Shown: piece after piece, positions 6,693 through 15,999 of the stretch
Numbering within the stretch: position 1 is the first letter of the stretch
Layout: each line of letters starts with the position of its first letter
NCBI GenBank assembly: GCA_023410055.1
Contig: JAEYQK010000092.1
Coordinates: 1-33,707 of the forward strand
Direction: 5' to 3'
Length of the DNA: 33,707 nucleotides
DNA from: Acidobacteriota bacterium
GTDB taxonomy: Bacteria > Acidobacteriota > Terriglobia > Terriglobales > Acidobacteriaceae
The notes under the pieces: model-generated
What the model was told of the DNA's origin: nothing
The model's database searches: none
What the model saw: the letters and a program-made list of their open reading frames with translations, nothing else
Position numbers and translations under genes: made by a program

Positions 6693-7178
6693 TTGAGCAA
6701 GTATGCGATGGTAGCCATCGGCGGAGCGATTGGTGCACTTGCACGTTTCGCGCTCGGAACTTACGTCGGCGAGCGCATGAATACGCGTTTCCCCTACGGA
6801 ACCTTCTTCATCAACATGTCGGGATGCTTCCTCATCGGCCTCATCATGACCGTGCTTACCGAGCGCACTCAACTGAGCCCGAATTGGCGCTACTTCATCC
6901 CCATCGGCTTCATCGGAGCCTACACGACTTTCTCGACCTTCGAGTACGAAGCGTTAACGTCCATGCAAAGCGGACAGTTCGCTGCCGCCGCGCTGAACGT
7001 CATCCTCAGCGTGACCATCGGATTCTTCATGGTGTGGCTTGGGATGGTTGCCGGTCAGAGCACCGTCAAGGCATTCAGTCTTGCGGACAAGCGTCCCGCT
7101 GTTGTTTCAGTACTTGACGCTCAAGAACCAGCCGAAACCACGTTCGCATACTCCGAGCAGGTGGCCGAAGCCGACTAG
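6693..7178 (+). CDS. crcB: Fluoride ion exporter CrcB/Fluc
   Basis: Inner-membrane fluoride channel of the CrcB/Fluc family, which works as an antiparallel dimer to relieve fluoride toxicity. From the TTG start, residues 4-20 (YAMVAIGGAIGALARFAL) form the first helix with the typical GGxxGALxR pattern. PYGTFFINMSGCFLIGL carries the conserved Asn of helix 2, and FIGAYTTFSTFEYEAL is the family signature of helix 3, with the TTFSTF phenylalanine/threonine track. A fourth helix is VILSVTIGFFMVWLGMVAG. The 161 residues include a polar tail of about 35 residues, longer than in small Fluc proteins. TTG 6693 is chosen because AGGAG lies 7 bases before it. An open frame from 6630 starts inside the riboswitch terminator and is not used. 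Confidence 0.95.
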   Translation: MSKYAMVAIGGAIGALARFALGTYVGERMNTRFPYGTFFINMSGCFLIGLIMTVLTERTQLSPNWRYFIPIGFIGAYTTFSTFEYEALTSMQSGQFAAAALNVILSVTIGFFMVWLGMVAGQSTVKAFSLADKRPAVVSVLDAQEPAETTFAYSEQVAEAD

Positions 7179-7286
7179 CCATAAGGAAACTACTCGTGGC
7201 CTGACGTCTGCCTGGGATTGCAGTACACTACTCCTTCATCCTGCCGATCTTTATTGCCGCAGCCCGTCGCGGCCACGGAGTACTTC

Positions 7287-8438
7287 ATGCAATATCGCAA
7301 GTTTGGCAAGCTGGACTGGAATGTCTCATGCCTGGGCTTCGGGGGAATGCGATTCCCCACCACCGACGGTGATCCCAAGAGCAATAACATCGACGACCGC
7401 GAAGCCGTGCGACTCATTCGCACTGCCATCGACGAGGGCATCAATTATCTCGACACAGCCTACGTCTACCACGGCGGCAACAGCGAACTCGTGTTCGGCA
7501 AGGCGCTGCAAGACGGCTACCGGCAAAGAGCTCGTATCGCGACCAAATCGCCGATATGGATGATCCGCAGCGCCGACGAGTTCGACCGCATCCTAGGCGA
7601 ACAGTTGCAGCGGCTACAGACGGATCATATCGACTTCTATCTCCTGCACGGTCTAAACGAGAAGACGTGGAAGCACATCGTGCTCGCCCACAATCTTCTG
7701 GAAAAAGCCGAAGCAGCCAAGCGTGACGGCCGCATCCGTCACATCGGCTTCTCATTCCACGATGGCTACGACGCCTTTGTCGAGATCCTCAACGGCTACG
7801 ATGGTTGGGAGTTCTGCCAGATCCAGTACAACTACATGGACACCGAGAACCAGGCTGGAATCAAGGGTCTGAAGCTCGCCGCCGAAAAGGGCATTCCCGT
7901 CGTCATCATGGAACCGCTGTTGGGGGGCAGACTGGCAAATCCTCCCGCGCCCGTGAAGCAGATACTCGATGCTTCCGGTGTGAAGCTCTCGGCCGCCGAC
8001 CTTGCCCTGCAATGGATATGGGACCATCCCGAAGTCACCACGATTCTCAGCGGCATGAGCAACATGGACCAGCTCAAGGCCAACATCGCCTGCGCCAACA
8101 AGCAACGCAAGCTCGACTCCGCTGCACTCGACGTCATCGAGAAGATGAAAGAGTGCTACCGTTCACGCACGACGATCCCCTGCACAAAGTGCAATTACTG
8201 CATGCCGTGTCCAACGGGCGTGAACATCCCGCGGAACTTCGAACTGTTTAACGAAGCGCATATGCACGAGGACTTCCCCGAGGCACAATTCGTCTATCGC
8301 GTGTTCACTCCGCCTAAGGAACGCGCCAGCGAATGCATCGAGTGCCACACTTGCGAGGATCTCTGCCCCCAGAAGATACCCATCAGCGAGTGGATGCCGA
8401 AGATCGCCGAAGCCATGAAGACCCCCGATCCCGTGTAG
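7287..8438 (+). CDS. Aldo/keto reductase with C-terminal ferredoxin domain
   Basis: 383 residues. The N-terminal TIM barrel has the aldo/keto reductase tetrad Asp56, Tyr61 (LDTAYVYHGG), Lys87 (ATKSP) and His121 (YLLHG). The C-terminus carries two cysteine clusters for 4Fe-4S binding: CTKCNYCMPCPTG and CIECHTCEDLCPQ. This fused form is a common bacterial oxidoreductase family whose natural substrate is mostly unknown; NAD(P)H and Fe-S electron transfer are implied. ATG 7287 has CGGAG 6 bases upstream and matches the usual MQYRKFGKL start. An in-frame extension back to 7218 would add 23 residues with no family match. The gene follows crcB by 108 bases, with no evident shared function. Confidence 0.92.
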   Translation: MQYRKFGKLDWNVSCLGFGGMRFPTTDGDPKSNNIDDREAVRLIRTAIDEGINYLDTAYVYHGGNSELVFGKALQDGYRQRARIATKSPIWMIRSADEFDRILGEQLQRLQTDHIDFYLLHGLNEKTWKHIVLAHNLLEKAEAAKRDGRIRHIGFSFHDGYDAFVEILNGYDGWEFCQIQYNYMDTENQAGIKGLKLAAEKGIPVVIMEPLLGGRLANPPAPVKQILDASGVKLSAADLALQWIWDHPEVTTILSGMSNMDQLKANIACANKQRKLDSAALDVIEKMKECYRSRTTIPCTKCNYCMPCPTGVNIPRNFELFNEAHMHEDFPEAQFVYRVFTPPKERASECIECHTCEDLCPQKIPISEWMPKIAEAMKTPDPV

Positions 8439-8487
8439 TCGAAGCGGGCTTGGCCCCTGAGGTTAACACCGATTCCGGAGCACTGAC

Positions 8488-9120
8488 TTGAAGCGACACA
8501 TGCAGTCGATCGCAGTTGTAGCTTTCTTCCTCGCCGTGCTGCTGTCTCCCCTGGGGGCCACGCCGCCCGGCACGAATGCGCGAGAAGCTTTCCGGTTGAA
8601 GTTGGTCGCTGCCGCCGTCGAGCGCGCCAGTCACGTCGTGCGTTATGATCCGGCCTACCTTTCGGTCCCTTATCCCAACGGTGACGTTCCGGCCGCCACC
8701 GGCGTCTGTACCGACGAGGTGATTCGCAGCTATCGCGCACTCGGAATCGATCTGCAAAAGGAAGTGCACGAAGACATTCTGCGCGCCCGCTCCGAGTATC
8801 CGTTACGAGGACGCCCCGACTCCAACATCGACCACCGTCGCGTTCCCAACCTGATGGTGTTCTTCCGGCGACAGCACGCCTCACTCCCGATCACCAACAA
8901 TGCCGCTGACTATGTGCCCGGCGATCTCGTCACTTGGGACCTGAATGACGGTAAAGGCAAGCGCGTCGATCACATCGGCATCGTTATCGACCGCAAGCCC
9001 TTGTGGCACGACCGCTACATGATCCTCCACAACATCGGCGCCGGCCCCAAGATCGAAGACGTCCTCTTCGACTGGAAGATCACTGGCCACTTCCGCTACT
9101 ACGGCCCCCAAACCAACTGA
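8488..9120 (+). CDS. DUF1287 exported protein (NlpC/P60-like)
   Basis: 210 residues with a signal peptide (SIAVVAFFLAVLLSPLGA). The mature part shows the DUF1287 pattern YPNGDVPAATGVCTDEVIRS, then HEDILRARSEYPL, NIDHRRVPNLMVFF, DYVPGDLVTWDL and VDHIGIVIDRK. The Cys in GVCTDE and the His in VDHIGIV are placed like the catalytic pair of papain-like NlpC/P60 cell-wall hydrolases. A periplasmic amidase or peptidase role is therefore plausible but unproven. The start is TTG, with CCGGAG 7 bases upstream. It sits 49 bases after the reductase gene. Confidence 0.85.
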   Translation: MKRHMQSIAVVAFFLAVLLSPLGATPPGTNAREAFRLKLVAAAVERASHVVRYDPAYLSVPYPNGDVPAATGVCTDEVIRSYRALGIDLQKEVHEDILRARSEYPLRGRPDSNIDHRRVPNLMVFFRRQHASLPITNNAADYVPGDLVTWDLNDGKGKRVDHIGIVIDRKPLWHDRYMILHNIGAGPKIEDVLFDWKITGHFRYYGPQTN

Positions 9121-9152
9121 CTCGTCACATGAAGAACCCATTGGTGGCCCGT

Positions 9153-9173
9153 TCAAGCCCGATTTCGGCTTGA
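9153..9173 (+). terminator. Hairpin after the DUF1287 gene
   Basis: TCAAGCC and GGCTTGA form a 7-bp stem with a 7-base loop, 32 bases past the stop. There is no T-run, so it could be a repeat rather than a terminator. Confidence 0.35.
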
Positions 9174-9278
9174 GCGGGTAGCGAGCCCTCCAGACAAATT
9201 GATTCCGCATCCCGCCCCCAGTGCGCTAAACTGGCGACCTCATTCAAAACAGCCGTTTGTTCACCCCTAGGAGTCATC

Positions 9279-10325
9279 ATGGACATGACGTTCAGCATCT
9301 TTGTTGGCGTGTTTTCCGTCGTGGTCGCGCTCGTAATCCTGATAATGAGTTTCTTCACCGTCGACACGGCGCAGGCTGCCATCGTTCAGCGCTTTGGTAA
9401 GTTTGCCCGCATCGCACATGCAGGTCTGAATCTCAAGGTTCCTATGGCCGATCGGGTCGTGGCCTACGTCGATCTCAAAGTCCAGCAGGTCATTGTCGCG
9501 CTCGAGACCAAAACCAAGGACAACGTCTTCGTCCGCATCCCGGTCGCCGTGCAGTATCAGGTGCTGCCCGATAAGATCTATGACGCCTTTTACAAGCTCG
9601 ACAATCCGACCCGCCAGATCGAGGCTTTTGTGCTCAATGTCATCCTCGGCCACGTGCCCGGCATGACGCTCGACGAAGTCTTCGAGAAGCAGGGCGAAAT
9701 TTCCAGCGTCGTCGCGCGCGAACTCGGCGCCGACATGGCCGGATTCGGCTATCGCATCTATAAGGCACTGGTCACGAACATCGAACCTGACGTCAAAGTG
9801 AAGTCGGCGATGAACGACATCAACGCCGCTCAGCGCGAACAGGAAGCCGCAAAGGCCCGTGGCGAAGCCGACAAGATCATCGTCGTGAAGAAGGCCGAAG
9901 CTGAAGCCGAAAGCAAGGCGCTCCAGGGCAAAGGTATCGCCGGTCAGCGCGCTGCCATCATCGAAGGACTCAGCCAGTCCATCGACACCTTCAAGCAGAC
10001 CATCGAAGGCAGCAACGCCCGCGATGTAATGACGCTTGTGCTCATCACCCAGTATCTCGACACGCTGAAGGAAGTCGGCGCTCAGGCGAAGACCAACACT
10101 ATCTTGCTGCCACACTCTCCCGGCGGCATGTCGGACATCTTCTCGCAGATGCAGCAGGCCATTGCCGTAGGCAACATCGCTGGCGGACACTTCACGCCGC
10201 ATCCGACCGCGCCCGGCACACCCACGCCTCAGCACCCGCATCCCGGAGCGCCGATGGCCCATCATCCTGCGCCTCCAGCCCCGCACCCGCCCGTAAACGT
10301 CTCGGTGGCGAAGGTCGGAGAATAG
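9279..10325 (+). CDS. SPFH/band-7 (HIR-type) membrane protein
   Basis: 348 residues. A hydrophobic anchor (residues 5-28) is followed by the SPFH domain: AAIVQRFGKFARIAHAGLN, DNVFVRIPVAVQYQV, YDAFYKLDNPTRQIEAFV and IPEDV-like EPDVKVKSAMNDI. A charged coiled coil follows (about residues 180-215, EQEAAKARGEADKI). It matches the branch of stomatin/prohibitin relatives that includes plant hypersensitive-induced-reaction proteins, which build membrane microdomain scaffolds. The tail from about residue 302 is His/Pro-rich (PHPTAPGTPTPQHPHPGAP) and lies outside the family core; metal binding is possible. AGGAG sits 7 bases before the ATG. Confidence 0.92.
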   Translation: MDMTFSIFVGVFSVVVALVILIMSFFTVDTAQAAIVQRFGKFARIAHAGLNLKVPMADRVVAYVDLKVQQVIVALETKTKDNVFVRIPVAVQYQVLPDKIYDAFYKLDNPTRQIEAFVLNVILGHVPGMTLDEVFEKQGEISSVVARELGADMAGFGYRIYKALVTNIEPDVKVKSAMNDINAAQREQEAAKARGEADKIIVVKKAEAEAESKALQGKGIAGQRAAIIEGLSQSIDTFKQTIEGSNARDVMTLVLITQYLDTLKEVGAQAKTNTILLPHSPGGMSDIFSQMQQAIAVGNIAGGHFTPHPTAPGTPTPQHPHPGAPMAHHPAPPAPHPPVNVSVAKVGE

Positions 10326-10344
10326 TATCGAAATTTCAGAATTA

Positions 10345-10376
10345 GGGGGCCGCCCCCTTCCCGAAGGGAGGGTGCG
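10345..10376. repeat. Palindromic element, family A
   Basis: GGGGGCCGCCCCCTTCCC, then GAAGGGAGGGTGCG, 19 bases past the SPFH stop. It is the most diverged of the four family-A copies: its left arm reads GCCCCC instead of GCACCC. Confidence 0.75.
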
Positions 10377-10720
10377 CATCCGCGTCGCGAACCACTGTCA
10401 ATACCCCTACTCCGTGGAATTCCTCCCAACTCCCTGCAATCAAACGAAAAACATTCTCGCCGCCGTTGTCGGGTTCACCGGGGCAAAAATGCTACGCTGA
10501 AAGTGAGACGAAACACGCCGGTTCACGACGCATTCGCTCTTTCACAACCATCAACCATTTACCCTGGGGTAAACACTAACGAGATCACACGATGACCCGA
10601 CACTCGATCGGCCGTCACTCAAAGACGATAGTTAACTCCTTTGGATAATCAGTGATACGCCAAAGGTAGGGGGGAGGGGTATCCAGTGGAAGTGATTACC
10701 GAAAAGTTACCGCGGAACAG
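10377..10720. other. Long noncoding stretch between convergent genes
   Basis: No reading frame here has convincing start signals. Two small hairpins are visible: TTTACC-CTGG-GGTAAA (10558-10573), and CCTTTGG (10638-10644) with CCAAAGG (10660-10666). The second is followed by a G-rich run, GGTAGGGGGGAGGGGT (10665-10680). I could not match it to a known RNA family. Confidence 0.4.
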
Positions 10721-10936
10721 CTAGACACCCTTGCAACGGACGGAAGCCCGGCATGATCGGACCTCAGAACGCTCTTCATCCTCCGGCAGCGTGACGCACA
10801 CGTGGGCCCGGTTCGCCAGTTCCAAAATCCGTGGAAGAGAGCTGAAGCCAACGACTCGTCCGCACTGCACGCAGATCGACTGAACGATGCCTGTTTTCGT
10901 CATTGTGCTTCGATAAAATTGGGCCGGATTGAACAA
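10721..10936 (-). CDS. Small CxxC...HxC protein, probable zinc ribbon
   Basis: 71 residues, TTG start, with a strong AGGAGGA 4 bases upstream. Cys22-x2-Cys25 (ICVQCGRVV) and His45-x-Cys47 (AHVC) form a likely zinc site with about 19 residues between the pairs. The pattern resembles short acidobacterial proteins with 'SICxxCxRxVA...AHxC', known to me only as hypothetical. An internal ATG (residue 12) would still keep the motif. The tail is acidic then basic. It lies downstream of tyrA on the same strand, 132 bases away, and may be co-transcribed or independent. Function unknown; a small regulator or adaptor is one option. Confidence 0.65.
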   Translation of the reverse strand: MFNPAQFYRSTMTKTGIVQSICVQCGRVVGFSSLPRILELANRAHVCVTLPEDEERSEVRSCRASVRCKGV

Positions 10937-11068
10937 ACACTCCTCCTAATACACGTCTGCTTCAAGGATCATTTGGAAAGTGGAACAACTTTAGCACGGA
11001 ATGTGGATGGAATGATTACAGCGAGGTTAAAAAGTTTAAATGCCTTCAATAACAAACACTTAGAGCAA

Positions 11069-11929
11069 CTAGTCCTTGCGGAACTTGTTGCCGTTTTCAA
11101 ACTCTTCCTGTAAACCGCGCGTGCGAAGGTTGTCGCGCATGTGCACCAGTCGCTGTTCAAGTTTCGAGATTGACGTCGCAATGTTGTCCGTATTTGTAAA
11201 AGCAATGTCCCGCCACATCGAATAAGGACTGGCAGCAATACGGGTCATCTCCCGCAGCGCACGTCCGCCAACAGCCTTCAGCATCTCGTCGTCCCCGAAC
11301 TCGTCTTCCAGTGTCGACGCGAGCGCAGTCGAGAGCATCTGCGGCAGATGACTCACCCACGCGCAAAGTCGGTCCTGCCGTTCGGCATCGATAACAATAA
11401 CTCTTGAGCCGATGGAACGAACCAGCGAGACAAAGTCGGACACGAGTCCGTCCGAAGGAGATTCGAGAGTCTGCTCTCCAATCGGCGTGAAGATCCAAAC
11501 GGCGTTCTCAAACAGATCGGGATCGGCATAGTCGATGCCACTGTGCTCTTTGCCCGCCATCGGATGTCCCGCGAGAAACCGTGTCGCCGCAGCCGACCCA
11601 AATACCGACTGCGCACGGTTCACGATCTCTTTCTTCGTGCTGCCAACATCGGTCATCAACACGTTGGGCGGAAGAATGGGACCAAATTGTTCAATGAAGT
11701 CGAGAATCGCGCCGACGGGAGTCGCAAGCAGAACAACGTCGGAACCCTGAACAGCCTGACGCGGCTCTTGGATTCCGATATCGATCGCGCCCATGCGCTG
11801 CGCTTTGGCCAGCGACAGTGGACGACCGCAGCCGATGATGCGCCCAGCAAATCCGTGCTTCTTGATCGCGAGCCCGAACGAGCCTCCGATCAGACCGACA
11901 CCGATGATCGTGATTTGCTTAATTGCCAT
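11069..11929 (-). CDS. tyrA: Prephenate dehydrogenase
   Basis: 286 residues. Oxidative decarboxylation of prephenate to 4-hydroxyphenylpyruvate with NAD(P)+, in tyrosine synthesis. The dinucleotide fold opens with ITIIGVGLIGGSFGLAI. VVLLATPVGAI and MTDVGSTKKEIV follow, then the active-site region FLAGHPMAGKEHSGI with the conserved His, and the dimer helix SHLPQMLSTALAS. There is no chorismate mutase fusion and no C-terminal ACT domain, so feedback control must act elsewhere. No clear ribosome site precedes the ATG. It is the last aromatic gene in the minus-strand block, 71 bases after the DUF2569 gene. Confidence 0.95.
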   Translation of the reverse strand: MAIKQITIIGVGLIGGSFGLAIKKHGFAGRIIGCGRPLSLAKAQRMGAIDIGIQEPRQAVQGSDVVLLATPVGAILDFIEQFGPILPPNVLMTDVGSTKKEIVNRAQSVFGSAAATRFLAGHPMAGKEHSGIDYADPDLFENAVWIFTPIGEQTLESPSDGLVSDFVSLVRSIGSRVIVIDAERQDRLCAWVSHLPQMLSTALASTLEDEFGDDEMLKAVGGRALREMTRIAASPYSMWRDIAFTNTDNIATSISKLEQRLVHMRDNLRTRGLQEEFENGNKFRKD

Positions 11930-12000
11930 TGTTGCGTGAGAGCACGATAGCAGAATCAGGGGCGATAGTCAGCAGTACATACGTCACAGAGGGGGCCAAA

Positions 12001-12414
12001 TTACTCCGTACAGCAGTATGTCGCTTTGACACGCTTCGAGACGACCAGATACGAAAACCAGATCCCACTGAATACCAACGGGCGCACACCCAAGTCAAAT
12101 ACGGTCCAGTCGCGTATGACAAAGCCGAAAAACAGGTGCGCCACCAGGATCAATAAGGAGAGTGCGGAATAGCAAATCAGAAAACACCTAGCCAATGTCA
12201 GCGCGCCTGATCCTAGCGTCCAGAGCCATAGTCCCGTGACAAAGCACAGGATGGCCAGTCCGAGATAGTGCAAGGCTATTGTGTTAACCACGAGAACATG
12301 CATGTGCGTTGAGACACGTGCAGCGGCATCGTGCCAGCGCATAGCCGTGCGCACGAAATTCACCGGACCAATCAATGTCAGATTGATGCAAAAGAGGAGC
12401 AGCCAGCCGCCCAC
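12001..12414 (-). CDS. DUF2569-like four-span membrane protein
   Basis: 137 residues, GTG start with AAGGAGT about 10 bases upstream. The N-terminus GGWLLLFCINLTLIGP is the typical opening of DUF2569 proteins. Further hydrophobic segments are at about residues 42-65 (IALHYLGLAILCFVTGLWLW), 70-100 and 112-128, giving four membrane spans. The frame is open further upstream (VPIR before GGWL fits the family too), but it offers no usual start codon except this GTG. It sits between aroF and tyrA inside the aromatic block. No link to that pathway is known. Confidence 0.7.
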   Translation of the reverse strand: MGGWLLLFCINLTLIGPVNFVRTAMRWHDAAARVSTHMHVLVVNTIALHYLGLAILCFVTGLWLWTLGSGALTLARCFLICYSALSLLILVAHLFFGFVIRDWTVFDLGVRPLVFSGIWFSYLVVSKRVKATYCCTE

Positions 12415-12464
12415 ACGAATCGGGACTCCTTCGTGGATGGTGGCCGGCGAAGCTGAGCTGATAT

Positions 12465-13484
12465 CTATGCCATTCTCCTTCCGACAGCAGGAGCAATGAT
12501 CCGAAGCTGAGTCATCAGTTCCGTGAACTGCTCAGGCAGAAGCGACTGCGCACCGTCGGAGAGAGCCTTATCCGGCTGATGATGCACTTCGACAATGACG
12601 GCATCAGCACCGGCAGCGACAGCAGCGCGTGCCATCGGCGCAACCTTTTCTCGGCGACCAGTGCCGTGCGAAGGATCAGCCGCCATTGGCAGATGCGACA
12701 GCTTATGAACAATCGGAATGGCCGAGATATCCATCGTGTTGCGGGTGTAGGTCTCGAACGTACGTATGCCGCGCTCGCAGAGGATAACGTCGTAGTTGCC
12801 GCCACTCAGGATGTATTCGGCTGAAAGCAGCATCTCCTCAATGGTCGCCGCGATGCCACGTTTCAGCATAATCGGCTTGCGGATCTTGCCGAGTTCGCGC
12901 AAAAGATTGAAATTCTGCATGTTGCGCGCACCGACTTGATAGATGTCGACGTAAGGCTCCATGATCGGAATCTGCGACAGCTCCATCACTTCGCTTATGA
13001 CGAGCATGCCGAACTTGTCGGCGGCCTCGCGCATGAGCTTGAGCCCTTCTTCGCCCATGCCCTGGAAGGCATAAGGTGAGCTGCGCGGCTTGAATGCGCC
13101 ACCACGCAGGACTTTCGCGCCTGCTTTGGAAACCGTCTCGGCAATGGTGAACAACTGCTCGCGCGATTCAACCGAACACGGTCCGGCCATCGCGACGACC
13201 TCGTTGCCACCAATGGTCACGCCTTTGGGAAGGCGGATCACGGTGCCATCCGGCTTAAAACTTCGACCGACCAGCTTGTACGGCGAGCTGATCCGATGCA
13301 CGTCCCGTACGCCCGGAAGGACCTCCACGTCACGCACATCGAAATCGACACGGGCGCCTACGGCGCCGAGTACGGTCTGCTGAGCGCCCGTGGAGCGGTG
13401 GACTTCAAAACCCAGCTTCATGAGGAATTCGATCACGTACTGGATCTGGTCCTCGTTGGCCTTTTCTTGCATTGCTACGATCAT
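12465..13484 (-). CDS. aroF: DAHP synthase, type I-beta with N-terminal regulatory domain
   Basis: 339 residues. Condenses phosphoenolpyruvate and erythrose 4-phosphate to 3-deoxy-7-phosphoheptulonate, the first step of the shikimate pathway. Residues 1-70 (MIVAMQEKANEDQIQYVIEF ...) form a ferredoxin-like regulatory domain like that of the Thermotoga enzyme, which mediates inhibition by Tyr/Phe. The barrel shows VAMAGPCSVESREQ, KVLRGGAFKPRSSPYAFQG, MLKRGIAATIEEML and ADPSHGTGRREKV, with the metal and substrate residues. It lies 24 bases after the separate chorismate mutase gene; the two proteins may associate, as occurs in some bacteria (inference). Confidence 0.95.
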   Translation of the reverse strand: MIVAMQEKANEDQIQYVIEFLMKLGFEVHRSTGAQQTVLGAVGARVDFDVRDVEVLPGVRDVHRISSPYKLVGRSFKPDGTVIRLPKGVTIGGNEVVAMAGPCSVESREQLFTIAETVSKAGAKVLRGGAFKPRSSPYAFQGMGEEGLKLMREAADKFGMLVISEVMELSQIPIMEPYVDIYQVGARNMQNFNLLRELGKIRKPIMLKRGIAATIEEMLLSAEYILSGGNYDVILCERGIRTFETYTRNTMDISAIPIVHKLSHLPMAADPSHGTGRREKVAPMARAAVAAGADAVIVEVHHQPDKALSDGAQSLLPEQFTELMTQLRIIAPAVGRRMA

Positions 13485-13508
13485 GTGTAACCTAATTCCT
13501 GGCTGATA

Positions 13509-13838
13509 TCAGTCGTTCACTTCCGCATCGAGTTCCGTACTGCCGGCGGCGGTACTTCGAGCTTGCTTCTCTGCAACCGCCTGTTCGTGCTGAATCTTGC
13601 GCATGACGTCCATGATGCGCTCGTAAAGCTGCATCAGGTCTCTTTCGGGCAAGCGTCCCCGATTGAATTCCTTGATGTTGGCGATTACCTGCTTTTCACG
13701 GTCAGGCTCATAGATCGGCAATTGAGAATCGCGCTTCAGTAGTCCGATCTGCCTTGCCGCGTTCGCACGCTCGTTCAGCAGGTCGACCAATTTCTGATCA
13801 AGCTCGTCGATTTTCTTACGCCAATCCTCAATGCTCAT
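13509..13838 (-). CDS. aroQ: Chorismate mutase, AroQ class
   Basis: 109 residues. All-helical AroQ-type mutase converting chorismate to prephenate, the branch point to Phe and Tyr. WRKKIDELDQKLVDLLNERA is the typical first helix. The catalytic-type Arg/Lys positions continue in ARQIGLLKRDSQLPIYEPDR and the REKQVIANIK stretch. It is stand-alone here, between trpA (47 bases upstream) and aroF (24 bases downstream). The polar tail after about residue 90 is outside the domain. A 7-bp tandem repeat lies directly before the ATG, where a ribosome site would be expected. Confidence 0.93.
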   Translation of the reverse strand: MSIEDWRKKIDELDQKLVDLLNERANAARQIGLLKRDSQLPIYEPDREKQVIANIKEFNRGRLPERDLMQLYERIMDVMRKIQHEQAVAEKQARSTAAGSTELDAEVND

Positions 13839-13847
13839 AAAGCTGTT

Positions 13848-13868
13848 CTCAGCACTTAGTACTCAGTT
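13848..13868 (-). repeat. Degenerate 7-bp tandem repeat before aroQ
   Basis: On the minus strand AACTGAG, TACTAAG and TGCTGAG run head to tail, followed by AACAGCT and the aroQ ATG. The units match those between trpC and trpF (16664-16691). Confidence 0.75.
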
Positions 13869-13885
13869 CCGAAACTTCACTCAAC

Positions 13886-14659
13886 TTACCTGCTCACGGC
13901 CGACTGTGACCGCAAGTTCCTAACGAAATCGGCGACCGCGCTCGCGGCGCGTTCCCGACCGGCAGACTCGATGGTCTTGACGATCGCGCTGCCCACAACA
14001 GCCGCGTCGGCGAATTCACCCACAGCCGCGAACTGTTCAGCACTGGAAACGCCGAAGCCAACCGCTACCGGCAGCTTCGTGTACTTGCGAATGCGGCGAA
14101 CAAGTCCAGACGCATCGTCTGAGAGCTCGCTTCGCGTGCCCGTAACGCCCGTTCGAGATACAGCATAGACGAATCCGGTACTGGCTTCGGCTATCTTTTT
14201 CAAACGCTCGTTGGGACTGGTCGGCGCGGCCAGAAAGACAGTGGCCAGATCGCGTCCGCGCATCAGCCTAATGTAATCGTCGGCTTCTTCGACAGGCAGA
14301 TCGGTGACAAGCGCACCATCAACACCAGCGTCTTGTGCGGCGGCACAAAAGCGATCGAGGCCGAAGCGCATGATCGGATTCAGGTAAGAAAAGATGATGA
14401 GCCCGACGTCCGATTGCGCGCGCACCTCGCGTGCAAGCTGAAGGACATCTTCAAGACGAGTTCCTTTCTCGAGCGCACGCTGGCTGGCATTCTGAATCAC
14501 AGGACCGTCAGCAACCGGATCGCTGAACGGCACGCCGAGTTCTATGACGTCGGCACCTGCATCAGCAGCCGCGAGAACTACATCCTTCGTAGCCGCAAGA
14601 TCGGGATCGCCACAAGTAACGTAGGCGACCAAACCGGGATGATGAGCGAAGTTGATCAT
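13886..14659 (-). CDS. trpA: Tryptophan synthase alpha chain
   Basis: 257 residues. Cleaves indole-3-glycerol phosphate to indole, which is channelled to TrpB. Motifs: AYVTCGDPDLAAT, the catalytic Glu in VIELGVPFSDPVADGP, the catalytic Asp in GALVTDLPVEEAD, phosphate-binding GVTGTRSEL and VAVGFGVSSAEQ. The length is usual for the family. It follows trpB by 79 bases; that spacer contains an 11-bp direct repeat and no clear ribosome site, which is unusual for genes whose products form one complex. Confidence 0.97.
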   Translation of the reverse strand: MINFAHHPGLVAYVTCGDPDLAATKDVVLAAADAGADVIELGVPFSDPVADGPVIQNASQRALEKGTRLEDVLQLAREVRAQSDVGLIIFSYLNPIMRFGLDRFCAAAQDAGVDGALVTDLPVEEADDYIRLMRGRDLATVFLAAPTSPNERLKKIAEASTGFVYAVSRTGVTGTRSELSDDASGLVRRIRKYTKLPVAVGFGVSSAEQFAAVGEFADAAVVGSAIVKTIESAGRERAASAVADFVRNLRSQSAVSR

Positions 14660-14669
14660 TTCGAATTCC

Positions 14670-14694
14670 GAGTTTTGAATTATGAGTTTTGAAT
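14670..14694. repeat. 11-bp direct repeat in the trpB-trpA spacer
   Basis: GAGTTTTGAAT occurs perfectly at 14670-14680 and 14684-14694, a 14-bp period. An AT-rich GAATTCCG-like partial unit lies next to the trpA start codon. This is simple-sequence spacer DNA with no visible gene. Confidence 0.75.
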
Positions 14695-14738
14695 AGCTCC
14701 GAGCGACCGGTCGTCACTCGAAATTCACTACTCAGAAT

Positions 14739-15995
<1,257 letters not shown>

Positions 15996-15999
15996 GTTC

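Noticed and set aside
9267..10379. 370-residue open frame on the minus strand
   Set aside because: Antisense to the SPFH gene, whose protein is clearly family-like; the minus product is low-complexity and its frame starts inside a family-A repeat.
10377..10720. Possible 6S, tmRNA, RNase P or SRP RNA
   Set aside because: None of the conserved core sequences of these RNAs could be found.
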